64,000 bases of DNA from Oxytricha trifallax (taxonomy: Eukaryota; Ciliophora; Spirotrichea; Sporadotrichida; Oxytrichidae): NCBI GenBank assembly GCA_000711775.1, contig ARYC01000105.1:62001-126000 (forward strand), written 5' to 3'. Shown here piece by piece: positions 36,818-48,845 of the stretch. The stretch's first letter is position 1, and each line of letters starts with the position of its first letter. The translations under genes and the position numbers were made by a program. Under the pieces are notes generated by a model. It searched no databases. It was not told the DNA's origin and saw only the letters and a list, made by a program, of their open reading frames with translations.

Positions 36818-38545
36818 TCAAGACAACTTTTTTTACAGACAATGATTATCGTTCCCTTCTTTTATCAAATTTAATAGATAAAGTTTTTTATGTTTTTGTG
36901 AATGTGGAAAGCTTTTAATAGATAATTTTTAGAGTGAGAATCGGCTCTCATAATCGTATAAACACTTCCAAAATTTACTGATTAAGATAACGAACATTAT
37001 TTTTCCACCTATTCTCTACCGAACATATATTGGCATTATTAAAAATATTTTAATCAATACTATATAATAGAAATACCTTTCAAAAAGAATAATTAAAAGC
37101 GCCATTGCTCGAATATTATCTTTGGAAAATTGAGTATGATCAAATGGTATAAAATTTCCTTCTTCTTCATCAAGAGACAGATTATTTTGCATAGAAAATG
37201 GGTTTTGTAGATTTTAATTTGTAACAATTTGACCTTAATTATTTTCATGTACTCTCTAAATCATGTTTTCTAATAAAGTGTTTTTAAAAACAGTATACTT
37301 ACAGAATTTGTTGTATAGGTAAAGGTTTCTAAGCTTGTTCAAGTGCATATTGCTGTTTTAATTTTGATTCTACTGATAGTATTCGTTTCCAGATATTGGT
37401 ATTAATTACAGATCATTTATAACTATGACTCCTAGTTCAGGTCTATCAAACTGAGCATGATATGATTTTACATCTGTAGTCAAGAGAGATGCAGTTCTTA
37501 ATTCTTTAGTCTTTGGATGAAGTGCCAAAACTCTTTAACTTACAACTAGGGGAGCAATTTGATAGTCTCGGATAAGTTATACAACCTCCTTAACTTTTTC
37601 TTCTTCAAATTGCGGCTTCTTGTCATAGTGGAACATTTGTAGATCTCCATTTTAATCTGGAATAAAATTCTTCTACTACATGGCCTTAATAATTTCGCGG
37701 AAAATTTCTCTGTAAATGTTAAGTTTTTATTTTTCATCACTAATAAATTAGTCTGAGAATCTTCTTGGTTTCCCAGTAGCTCCAGCTATCGCTATTCTTA
37801 CTATAGACCATTCAAGAGAGTTAAGCTTAACATTTTCTAAATCAGCTTTTGCAAGCAACTGTTTAAAGTCGCTATTCAAAAAGTATGGCCTATCAATCCA
37901 AGAGTAAAAATACTCACATTTCATCCATCTCATTACAGCTTTAGAATATTTCACTGGAGACTATGGAGGCACATTTTGCTTGACATTTTACCCTTGATCT
38001 GAGTCATCTTGTATCATAAAGAATGGATTCATTTCTTAAAGGCCTCTCCTGCAGATCTACTTGCTTGATTTTATTTGTCTCTTTTATTGAGTAGTCAATC
38101 TTGGTTTTGCATCTTTTTTGTCACCATTTTTTAAGTTTTATTACCCTTTAAATGGCCCAAGAACTCCTCTACCATAACTGTTTCCAACTTAGCTCTAACC
38201 TGCGCCTCTCATTGGACTTGTGTTTTAAGAAAAAAGTCTTCTTGAAGGCATGCCGCCAGGGTATAAGGTTCTTTTTCTCTATCTGGAAGGGGTCACATGC
38301 TATTACTAATGTGTGTCCATTAATAAAATTAATAATTAAATTTTCATTTCTTGCTAATCATCATAGATATATTAGCCGCCTTCTTGAATATTGTCATCAT
38401 ACATTTCTTGATTTTAATTTGAAGCATTTTATAGGGGATATCTTTCATTTCTCTAACCTTTGGGGTAAAATTAGTGATAGTGTTACTGCCTGCTTTTGTA
38501 TTTATGCTGATTTTGAGCACTGCGGCTGCCATATTACTCATTTCT
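36818..38545 (-). CDS. LIN9-like protein with DIRP domain (MuvB core type)
   Basis: The minus strand is open from about 38,545 to a TGA at 36,818-36,820, with introns near the 3' end. The N-terminus is Gln/Asn/Arg-rich and disordered, including TPSRQRKRTLYPGGMPSRR. A DIRP-type domain follows: KYSKAVMRWMKCEYFYSWI, then LNSLEWSIVRIAIAGATGKP and RRFSDQFISDEKQ. Next is the family's barrel-like part (ALHPKTKELRTASLLTT, FDRPELGV). These match LIN9/Mip130/ALWAYS EARLY proteins of the DREAM/MuvB cell-cycle complex. A 33-nt GT-AG intron lies at 37,270-37,302. Another probably lies near 37,010-37,080, so the last exon is less sure. The true start is unclear. ATG 38,404 and 38,032 are in frame, but the coding-like text begins upstream of both. 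The gene stops only 67 bp from the TBE2 end. Confidence 0.8.
37270..37302 (-). other. 33-nt GT-AG intron in the LIN9-like gene
   Basis: Minus-strand GTAAGTATAC...TTATTAG. Removing it joins NKF to QNMIQRVHENN in one open frame. Confidence 0.65.
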
Positions 38546-38657
38546 CTAAATAAAAGATATCAATTACCAATCATTAATTAATTTAAATAAAATATACGTT
38601 GAAAGATTTGCCTTTTGCTCTGTCAGAAGCTGTATCATCATAGTTCTGATTCTACTA

Positions 38658-39023
38658 ATGTAGGAATACATTCTAAATAGAGCAATTATAATTAATAAAA
38701 TAAATAATAAATGAAATTATTGTCAATTAAATAAATTGGAAGATCTTGGGCTAATTTAATGACAGCACTATATTATAAAATCTCTGGAACTAGTTAACTC
38801 GACTTTATTTGAACTCTATAAACTCTAAAAATTAGTCATCTTATTAAAGTTAAGGTTAATTCGCAAACTCTATAAAAAAATATAATAGTAAATTTCAGCT
38901 GATTTAAATTCTCTATTTAATGAGGCAAAGATCGTCCAATTTGTACAATTTCAACAGCCACTATTTTGATTTATTATTTATTTAAATAATTATAATTTCT
39001 AAATTTCGAACATATTTCTACAA
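38658..39023. mobile_element. Palindromic MITE, copy 3 (eroded)
   Basis: Ends ATGTAGGAATACATTC and TATTTCTACAA with TA on both sides, and arms that align with copies 1 and 2 (AGATCTTGGGCTAATTTAAT; TTAAATTCTCTATTTAATGA). At 366 bp it is shorter and its arms have diverged from each other, so it is the oldest of the three. It lies just upstream of the LIN9-like gene. Confidence 0.75.
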
Positions 39024-39029
39024 TATTAC

Positions 39030-39650
39030 TAATGCACCTAATTTTATTATTACTGCTATTGTTATTATTGTTATTAAGCTTAGTTCTTAAATCCAGTCTA
39101 ATTATTTCCTTGAAAAACATTCATAGTGTTTCCACTTAAACCCTAATATTCTCACTAAAATTTATGATGAGGTCTATAATATTTACTCTTTACTTTTTGA
39201 TTCTATTAAAAAATGAAGGTTAGTTTGATATTGTAGATAAGTATTATAAATTATTCTAATAAAATTTATAAATATAATTGTCCCTATGTAATTAAGTTAA
39301 AGAATTTTTGTGTATTTTGACCCTATTAGAACTAAAGGTGTATTTTAAATGTAAAATAAAAGAAAAAATTGAACAAAATAATTATTATACGAAAAAAAGA
39401 TTCATAGACTTTTAAAATTATTAAAGATAGAGTATCAATATTCTATCTTTATCTTTAATTTCTAATAAGTAAGAATAAAATAATTGAAATGTATAAACAC
39501 TAAAAACAAATAAAACTATTAAAATTATTAGAGATTTGTACTACCACTGTTGTACCTTTAAAATGCACTACCTTCCTCTTATTATTTGACTAAAAATATT
39601 TGAAATAAAATGAATGAAATATTACTTATTTAAGGTCTGAATACCCCTGA
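39030..39650. other. AT-rich spacer
   Basis: AT-rich; no coding block supported. Confidence 0.45.
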
Positions 39651-39656
39651 AGGCCC

Positions 39657-39766
39657 TCTATTTAATGGTTACTGATGTTGCTAAAAGCCTTTTTAGAATC
39701 TGGTTTAAATAAAAACTTAAAAAATGATTTTTAGTGTAAGTAATTATAACGATACTGTATATATAT

Positions 39767-39802
<36 letters not shown>

Positions 39803-42800
39803 TTAATGATCAAATGTTGTATAATGTAATAAATCTTATGAACATAAGCAATATATCATTTAATTTACTCTGTTACTAGAGTATCCTGGTCTCACCACCA
39901 TACCACCGCTCGGCCTTCTAGGAATTTTAATCGACTTTATGTTCTCATCACAAGCAAATTCATCTCCTTTTGGCCCATTAGGTCCGCCAGAGTTGTCAAG
40001 CTAGTGTTGCTGATGCTATAACTGAATGTTTTACTTCAGTTGATTTTAACGCTATTTCTCTAGATTAATACTTTTGTAGTAGTCCGTCATAATAGCTGTG
40101 AGATCTTGGGCGGATGCAGTTGCCAGCTTTAAATATGTTTTGTGCTAAATAAATATGGGGTTAAAATTAGATAAAATTACAAATAAATCTAACACAACCA
40201 AGAACTATGATTACCTTTGAGTAGAGAGACTTTATGTGATCTTTGGTTCTGTGGGTGAATCCCTGTGTGTGAAGTTCATTTAGAATACTTTCCCAGTCTT
40301 TACCGCAATCTCGGAATGCTATAGTTTTAAATTTAAGCTTTGTTTGTTTAAAAAGATTAAGGGGTTTTAAATAATATTGAATTTTATAATTGTAAAATAT
40401 TGAATTTTATAATTATAATTTTTCCAGTTAATCCTGAAAAATTAAATGTTAGAATCAAGTTAAAGCTGAAAAATATGGAAGATTATTACTTTCAAAGAAC
40501 AGTTGAATTTCTTCACTACTCCATCTGGGTCCCAAGTCAAACTTGTTCTGAACATTTTTATCAACAGAAACCGCTTCATTTAAAACACAATTCTCATAAG
40601 TAGTTTATTAAATTAATTTAAGAAAGATGAAGATAAATTGGGTAAATCTTTGTTCCTCTACATAGTGTATGAGAGTTTACCCTTTAAAATATAAACTATT
40701 CGCTCTTTCATCACTTTTATATATATATGGAAGGTCTTCTATGGCTAGTTTGATAAAATTTAAGTACACTAGATGATATACATATATTGAATTTCATCCT
40801 CTAGAATAGTTTATGCTTTTATCTATTTTTCACATTTAAGAATCATATTTTATTTCCAATAATTTTTACTAATAGTCCCCACTTATACTATCGTTTATAC
40901 ATAGCATATAAAAAATTAATAAAAACATATTGTAAGTAGTTAAATCTCTAGATTATTATCATAAATTAAATAAGACGTGTATTATTCTTTATATTTATTT
41001 ATGTATTAATTGCGCTCAAAATCGTTGCTTCTTCGAGGTTGGAAGGCACTAGGGCCTTAGAAGAGAGTCGGATGAGTGTCAGCCATTTTTCCAAATAAAT
41101 TTGTATTTTGTGATAAGTTTCGACAATAATTAAGTGCTTGCCTTGATTTCCGAATATTTTAAATCTTTAAATTTCTACTCAACTGATTAATAAATAAATA
41201 GACTCATAATCTTTAATGCAATTATTTAAAAGTAAAGTTAAGAGGGTAGACTGATTAAATCAATCATGCTTGCTTAAACCCTCTTAATTAATTTCCGTCC
41301 AATTTTAATTATAAATATAATAATAAATGCAATTACTATTCTTAACAATTTTTAGTGCAAAATCAAAAAATTAAAATTTAAAAAGTGGATAAAGATAATT
41401 TAAAATTCTAAACAATCATTACCGAAATAAAGTCTAATCTTAATTTTGGGGGGGGGGTCTAAGTCGGTGGCAGAAATTTTTCGAAAACCTAAGTCGGTGG
41501 CAACATTAATTTTTCAAAATTCACCAAAATCCTAAGTCGGTGGCATTATAAAATTTTTTTCTATTTCCAATTGGGAATCAATAAGTACCTCAATATTTAT
41601 ATGAAAATTTTATCACAGAAAGTTAATCAATCTCCATCATAACAACTTAGACATTTGACGGACACAGTTTAACATATAAAATAAATTAGAATTCATAAAT
41701 AATTTGTATCCCTTTATCAAATAATTTTAAATAAAAATATAACTATATAAATATCAATGAAATATTATCACATTGAAAAATAATGATATTTTGAAAAAAT
41801 TAAAATCGAAGTATGTTATACACTAATTGTCAATGTGATAATATTTCATTGATATTTATATAGTTATATTTTTATTTAAAATTATTTGATAAAGGGATAC
41901 AAATTATTTATGAATTCTAATTTATTTTATATGTTAAACTGTGTCCGTCAAATGTCTAAGTTGTTATGATGGAGATTGATTAACTTTCTGTGATAAAATT
42001 TTCATATAAATATTGAGGTACTTATTGATTCCCAATTGGAAATAGAAAAAAATTTTATAATGCCACCGACTTAGGATTTTGGTGAATTTTGAAAAATTAA
42101 TGTTGCCCCCGACTTAGGTTTTCGAAAAATTTCTGCCACCGACTTAGACCCCCCCCCCCTTAATTTTTTACTAATTTTATTAATTGACATTTACTTTAAT
42201 TATGTATTTAAAAAACCTATATGAGAGCGAGGATTCACTTTTTCTAAACGCATTTAGATAAGAAAGAAAGGCTTAAAATAAAATTGTAAGTTAATTAATG
42301 CTGTACATTAAATTATTATAAATATCACTTAAATTAAATTACATTTTATATTGAATTAATTTCGTAGAAAAATTCAATTTTAAAATTATTTCTATCTCTA
42401 CATTAATACTTTATTTATATTCACTAATGCAATTTACTAAAATCTTCACAAAATCAATTTAAAATATATATATATATATATATATATAAAATGATAAGAA
42501 TTCTCGTTAGTGAGAGATTGTCTTAAAAAATAAAAATTATTTCAAATTGTAACTTTTTTATTTAATTAAGCTAATTTTTATAAAAATTTTATCTATCTTT
42601 TTAGTATTAATATATTAAACCTAAATTTTAAATTTATTTATATTTATTATTAATTTTTGAGGTTTATTATAATTTTGAGTCAATTAATAGTGGTCTGCGT
42701 ATGTAAAATTTATCCCAAGTTCAGCTTGTTAATTGATTAAACTTTTGTAAAACTATATATTAGAGGTGGCCTCAGGACCCTCCAATTGATAATCATTAAA

Positions 42801-45035
42801 TTCTAAATAATTTGAGTTTTAGATGTTACTATAGCTTTCATAATTTTACTTACAGTGCCAAATTGACTAACAAAAATTACTATTATTAAATTAATTTCAA
42901 ATCGTTGATAAGTTATATCTTTATTTATTTACTCTTTACCTTACTTAAAAGTTAATAAAAAATATTCTTTAATATAGAATTCTCGATATTTTAATTTAAT
43001 CAAGGTAATCCTTTTTAAATATTTCAGTAAAATTATTAAAAATTAGATTCATTAAAGATTTTTATTTAATTTTATGTTTTGGTTTTGCAACCACAAAAAT
43101 ACGATTTTAATAGAAAAAAATAGATTTTAAAGGTATTCTCAATTAGGATTCTACTTATAATTAAAGGATCCCTTAATCAAATATGAAGATTGATTATACA
43201 CTAAATCATAAATTATATAATTGTAATAATTAAAATCAAAATAATAACTCAACAAGTCAAAGAGTATACTGGGGAAAAATAATTGTTAAAGTAATTCTTC
43301 AAATATAGATACATGAATTAATTGAATATAAATTAAAAAATAATTTAACATTCCTCTGTCTAGCATATAAATACGTAATCCTTTCTAATCACAATTGATT
43401 GAAATTTTTGTATCATAAATCAGAAGTTATCAAGAATAGGTTTTGGGGTTTGATTAAATATTTCTCAACAATATTTAGTCACTAGGTGGTCTGTAAGGGT
43501 TGTCCTCCCATAGATAAATTTCTTTCGCTATCTGAATGACTATATTATTCATCTAACTTAACAATTTCAATTGATTTAAAGAAATATTTATTTAAACATT
43601 TTATATAAAAGATTGCGTAGCATTTGTGAGTGAGAGCTATAAATAGTCTTCATCTTTGATTTTGATAATAAGGAGAGCAGACGATGATAACAATTAAAAG
43701 TGTTTTTATCAATTTATATGAAAAGTAATATGTAATTTTGATGATAATGTAACTTATCTAATATCACTATGGTTAATAATAATCTTGAGTTGAAGTTTTT
43801 AGCAAACACTCTTCCTCGAATGATTCTTCGTCGAATTAACGATCTAAGATCTACTCAATTTGTTATTTTGTATATTAAAAGTTGGTTTTTGCTCTTAATC
43901 CATCTAAAGTTTTAGATATTTCAATTTTTTATTTTTATTTACAGCAGAATCTCAGTAATATAAAAATATTAAATAACCTTTTGGTCGTTGAAAGAGATTT
44001 GAGATTATTTAATTAATTTTCTTTTAGAGATTTCACTTTTTTAAAATACTTGAGTATTATTTAGCTAATTTTTATTATTTATAGTGGCTTGAAGTAATTT
44101 GAATATACATTTTAAAAGAATTTTTGATTTTTAAATTAATTTTTTTTAAGGCTACATTTAGATTGAAGCATGATCAAGTATAGCATTAAACTATCATAGA
44201 ATTTAATATTTCTATATTAATTAATAATTTCCATAAGATTTTTATTTCAATTTCTTAAACCTTAACAAAAGGTTTACTTTCTATCGCCTAAAAAATTTTA
44301 AATGCTTATTTAGACTCTGAAACAGCTCTTGGCAAAATCATCTTATATACAATAAAGAAACATGTAATCAGATAGGCTATTTTTATATTTTTTATATGAT
44401 AAAAAATATTGAATTATGAAATTAACTTCACATATCTTGAAAGTTTGAAAGAGCTATATATCAAGTAGCTTTACAGAATTTTGAGTCTCTGAAATCTATT
44501 CATTTTGAAGGAATACACTGGAAATATATTAACCTATATAAAGGGGTTATATTTTTAATAAGAATTATATTTAAAATTAATCCATGTGTTTAGATTGCAT
44601 GTCTATCATAGATTTTTGCAGCTTTTAGCTCTGTTGAAATAGATCCGATATAATGTTTCTTTAGGTTCCCCAATAATTATACCTACATAATATTATGAGA
44701 TTTATTATTCTACTAAATAATTTGTGTAACTTACCTGCCATTTTTTCCCATTCTTAGATAAACTTACTATAAATTTATTCACAATTTTATGATTAAATTT
44801 TGATATTACATAATTATCACATGATTTATTAAAATTATAATCGATTTAGGTTAAGAAAATCATTTTTGTCTTAAAACTTACCATTAAAAAGTTTACCCCT
44901 CTATATTGTGATCCCCTGGTGCTTTTAGTTTGCTTTCTCTTGAGTTTGCTTTAGATAACAACTTAATCCTGGGAGGTGGCCTTGGTCAAAGCAGTTTCCA
45001 GTTCTTTGCGTCTTGTTTTTGTAAGTACCTCAGTT
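39657..45035 (-). CDS. AP2/SANT-domain regulator gene, copy A (interrupted)
   Basis: On the minus strand a gene can be followed in blocks from 45,035 down to 39,657: LTKTRRKELETALTKATSQD and SQYRGVNFL (44,880-45,033); QVQLLGNLKKHYIGSIS and ELKAAKIYDRHAIQTHGL (44,585-44,692); a short block at 43,755-43,830; EGPEATSNIQFYKSLINQ (42,696-42,782); a SANT-like exon (40,215-40,323); a Gln-rich linker block (39,871-40,144); and FSNISNHQI (39,657-39,712). YRGV, YIGS and AAKIYD are the landmarks of an AP2 DNA-binding domain. Blocks are separated by AT-rich IES-like DNA, one holding a 712-bp palindromic element. Block order equals copy B, so it appears unscrambled. One block lacks five bases relative to copy B. 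Probably a nuclear DNA-binding protein. Confidence 0.62.
39772..39799. repeat. (TA)n microsatellite
   Basis: About fourteen TA units between two blocks of copy A. A similar run lies at 42,463-42,488. Confidence 0.9.
39871..40144 (-). other. Copy A block: Gln-rich linker after the SANT exon
   Basis: Follows the 70-nt intron in frame: HKTYLKLATASAQDLTAIMT, then a Gln-rich stretch with LQHQQHQLDNSGGPNGPKG and RPSGGMVVRPGYSSN. In copy B the matching text is split by ~80 bp of AT-rich DNA and has lost its middle. Confidence 0.6.
40145..40214 (-). other. 70-nt intron in copy A
   Basis: Minus-strand GTAATC...TTTATTTAG, phase 0, between the SANT exon and the Gln-rich block. In copy B the intron sequence is conserved up to about its last ten bases, then similarity stops at 48,042, so the 3' splice site there is displaced or lost. 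Confidence 0.7.
40215..40323 (-). other. Copy A block: SANT/Myb-like domain
   Basis: Reads AFRDCGKDWESILNELHTQG followed by FTHRTKDHIKSLYSK. The W-x2-I-x3-L spacing and the third-helix text RTKDHIKSLYSK are typical of SANT/Myb repeats. Copy B encodes exactly the same residues, with only synonymous base differences. Confidence 0.75.
41440..42167. mobile_element. 712-bp palindromic element with G10/C11 ends and 8-bp duplication
   Basis: Between two copies of TTAATTTT (41,440-41,447 and 42,160-42,167) lies an almost perfect inverted repeat of about 350 bp per arm meeting near 41,804 with a short spacer. It starts with ten G and ends with eleven C. Each arm carries the motif CTAAGTCGGTGGCA three times (variants: TCTAAG at the end copy, one GGCAGG-type change near 42,106). 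It has no coding capacity. The 8-bp target duplication points to an hAT-, P- or Merlin-type transposase, but I cannot assign it. It sits in an IES-like gap of copy A and is absent from copy B. Confidence 0.85.
42463..42488. repeat. (TA)n microsatellite
   Basis: About thirteen TA units shortly after the palindromic element. Confidence 0.9.
44585..45033 (-). other. Copy A AP2-like domain, two blocks
   Basis: The AP2 start (RGSQYRGVNF) lies in the block ending at 44,880. The rest (QVQLLGNLKKHYIGS, AAKIYDRHAI, HGL) lies at 44,585-44,692. The middle SKNGKKW-type residues expected between them are not seen, so a small MDS may lie elsewhere or the limits need adjusting. In copy B only a diverged remnant (TELKA) is found near 51,030. 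Confidence 0.6.
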
Positions 45036-48000
45036 ATTGTAAATAATATAATATTTGTGAGTAGGAATTAATTATATTGTAAATTAAATAAGTGTGTATA
45101 TATCTTAACTAAACTTATAAAATTTTTTATTAATTTTGGAATTCCAAATGTGCATGCAATCAATCATTTAAATTTACAATAAAAGGATTTCTCAAATTAT
45201 TCAATAATTTTTTCTCTTTAAGAATGTATTAATCGATAATCATCAAAATTTACTTTTATTTATACAATATTTATAGATCCGACTTTTATTCTTGACTCTG
45301 AGACAAGTGCTCATAATAATAATTATAATGATTTTAATTTATAATATATTATTCGAACTATCTTCAAAATTTATAAGAAATATTGAAGAATTTGCACAAA
45401 TTATTGAAAAGTTTCTTTAATTATTTAGATTTTATTTAATAACTTATTTTAATTGCTATTATTCATATAGATTCTGATGAGTTTAAGTTTAGAATTCACT
45501 CTCTATGGTAACTCCATTTTGCTATTACTCACTTAGTAAAAAGAACTGCTTATTCATATTATTAATATTTGATTTAGATAATAATGATTGATCCGGTTCT
45601 TCAATTTACAAGATAGATTAGTATAATTTCAAAATAATTGAAAATTTCTATTCAAAATTAATACAAATAAACTTCAAATCAACTTTTTAGGAATTTAAAT
45701 CATAATTACTTTTTAAATAAGTTGCTCATAATGCATAAATACAATTTTATTTATGTATTAATTCTTAAAGTTATATAAATCATGAAAGAAATATATATTT
45801 TCTTATACCTTATTTAATGCCAATAAATTCTATAAGAAACTCAAAAAATTATATATTTTTCTTATACAGTATTTCTTTTGTTTTAAAATTTCTGGTTTAT
45901 AAGCTTTAAATGCCATTTAATGTGAAAAATTCATATGATTAAGATTGCCAAATATGTAAATACATTATATAGTTAATTATATAAATTAATGTAAAATCTA
46001 ATTTTATTAGAATTACTATTTAATGGTTACTGATGTTGCTAAATTACTTTTTAAAATCTGGTTTAAGTAAACTTGCGTTTACATTAATATATTAATTTAT
46101 TGAGTGAATGATAATTATTATTAAAAATATTATTCCTCAAGCATAACTTAATTGAGTAATATATAATTACAGCTGTTATATATTAGATCTTTTATTAAGC
46201 AGTATATTTTAATAGAATATAACAAAACTTAGCATATAAGTATAAATATAATAAAAAAATTTATTGGAATTTTTACTTTTTGTTGTACATATTTAAAAAA
46301 ATAAAACTTACTTTAAACAAGATTTTAAATAAAATTTTAGCTTTAAAATCATTAAATCTTGTGGTTTATATTAAAATTAATTGATTTTTCTATAATTTTG
46401 TTATTCAGAGCCATGAAACTGATAATAAAACATGCAATATTACTAATAAATTAATTGAAATCTCCAAATTATATTATCTTAATGAATTATATAATAAAAT
46501 ATAATATTTACTTAAGTTTATTTTCTTGGTATTGATCATCACTGGAAGTTTAGCTATTTTTATTTTAGACCTCTTCGCTGCTACTATAGTATCCTGGTCT
46601 ATCCGTTTTACAAAATTACTCTAACTTTTAAAAATTATAATAAACTTGATGTTTTTATTAAAATAATAATAAAATTATAATTCAGAGCTGTCCAGCGAGT
46701 GTTGCTGATGCTATAATTGAATGTTTTGCTAAGGTTTAAATTTTTTTATTATCCATATTAAGACTTTTGTAGTATAATTTTATAATTAAAACCCAAAGAT
46801 ATTTCAGTTGTGAAATTGATATTAAGATTCAATCAATCTATTTTTATTATGATTTTTAGGATCTGTACAAGATATTTGTATTTAGATATGTTTAAATTTA
46901 GCTGTTATCATTGATAATTTACAAAAACTAGATTAAGAGTCTTGTGCCAGTTCTTATTAAAAATCTCTATGAAAGTGTTTGACTGTCTCTTTCGTAATTT
47001 ACTTTCCTTGCTAACTGATAATTTAAAATGATATGTTAGCTCTTCATAGTCTCCGTTAATTTTATAATATGCATATTATTATAGCTTTAATTTTTTCTTT
47101 CAATATCATTCTCATTTTGCAGCTTAAGTAATAATTTATTGGCAATCTGCTCTTTATTATCATTAAAACAAATTCAGTTCTCAATCACTACTTTTATTCT
47201 GAAAATTTGTTTGCCAAAATAATGATTCCACTCTATAAGCTCTAATGTAATCAAACTGAATTTTATTCATGATTATTTTCAACAACAATTTTAAACCAAA
47301 TTATACAATCATTTAGTTCATAGAATGAAATTGGTGCAAAAAATAAATGAACACAGTTTTTTCATGAGCTAGAAATTCATAAAGGAAATAATTAAATACC
47401 TTCTAATATATTTTTTAATTTTTCATTAATTCCTTCACAAACCCTAATAAATCGAAGCATTTTATAAATCAAAATCTTATTCAAATTTGAATTTAATTAA
47501 AATAGTTGAGATATTCTTCCACATTATTTTTACAAACGCTTTTAAGAGTTATTCTTCATATTTTTTGCACTAGGTTTAAGTTCTAGTAATTATTAAATTT
47601 TTTTCAATATAAATATCCTAATTAAAACGTTTTTATTTCTAATTTTGTTTAAATTTTTAATTAAATTTATCATTTAGTAAAAATACCCTACAAATGAATA
47701 TAAGTTTATCTCATTCAAAGATTTATTATTTTGAAACTAATCAAGCTAAACGTTCTTTTCTCCTGAAAGATTCCAATTATTGAAATTATTTTATCAAAAA
47801 TCCTTAAATCTCATCATATATCATGAATATGTATAAGTCGAGCCAACTTCGGCCTATTTATATTTTGTTTTCAGATTTTAGTTTAGAAAAAAAAATTTAA
47901 ATTCTCAAACCTCCATTTAATTAAATTAATGAATTAAAATTTAAAACCGTTAAATACAAAGAAATATTTACTTTTCCTTTTCTTATTAATCTACAAATTA

Positions 48001-48041
48001 CTTGACTTACTATTTATGAATTTTATAGTTATAATGTATTA

Positions 48042-48215
48042 TAAATATGGGGTTAAAATTAGATAAAATTACAAATAAATCTAACACAACCAAGAACTAT
48101 GATTACCTTTGAGTAGAGAGACTTTATGTGATCTTTGGTTCTGTGGGTGAATCCCTGCGTGTGAAGCTCATTTAGAATACTTTCCCAGTCTTTACCGCAA
48201 TCTCGGAACGCTATA
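48042..48215 (-). other. Copy B block: SANT exon plus most of its intron
   Basis: About 174 bp nearly identical to 40,149-40,323. The differences inside the exon are synonymous (three seen: GAA/GAG, ACA/ACG, GCA/GCG), which argues for recent selection on the protein or recent gene conversion. Confidence 0.8.
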
Positions 48216-48574
48216 CTAATTCGATATTAAATTAATAATTAATGGTTAATTGACTATATGTTAAAATTTAATAAAATTTAATATCAAATTCAACAATCAA
48301 TATAAATCTTATTTCTTTTCAATTAACAGTTTAATTTCTTTAACATTCATTCTTTGTCCTAAATAAAAAATGTTCAAAACATTTTATATTCTATGTTATA
48401 AATATATTATATTAAGTCTCCTTTTTAAGGTTAGTTGATAATAAATAGATGATGAACAACTTAAGGTAAGGTGAATATGAAAAATAGAAATAAAGATCTC
48501 TAGTATTAAACTTATAATTATGATTACTATTGTTATTGCTGTTGTTAATATTGAATGTGCTTATATTAGTTAGT

Positions 48575-48845
48575 TAATTCTAGTGATTATGATTTCTGAA
48601 TAAATTCTCAATATCTCTAGAGTCTTCTGATCAATTGTGTACCTCAGTTGGGGGAGCGACTTTAGCCTTTTGGACCTAAGGCCACTATAGGTGCTCCTGG
48701 GGCTATTGTCCCGTGTCATCTCTTCCCACTTCCTGACTTACTTCTTTGGACCCCGACTCGGCCTGATTGCAGCTTAATCAGGGGTGATTCTGGGGTGCCA
48801 AACACTGAGACCTCTCGTTTTTTCCATTTTTTCATTCGCTTTTTT
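48575..48845. other. GC-rich island 1
   Basis: A sharply bounded GC-rich block. The minus strand is open from an ATG at 48,837 for about 85 codons (MEKTRGLSVWHPRITPDQAA at its start), Arg/Lys/Ser-rich. No family recognised. It may be an isolated MDS of a different gene, or the 5' end of a retroelement, inside copy B. Confidence 0.4.

Noticed and set aside
38152-38553. Plus-strand 133-codon frame
   Set aside because: It lies opposite the Gln-rich N-terminus of the LIN9-like gene, which is open in one frame with the DIRP domain.
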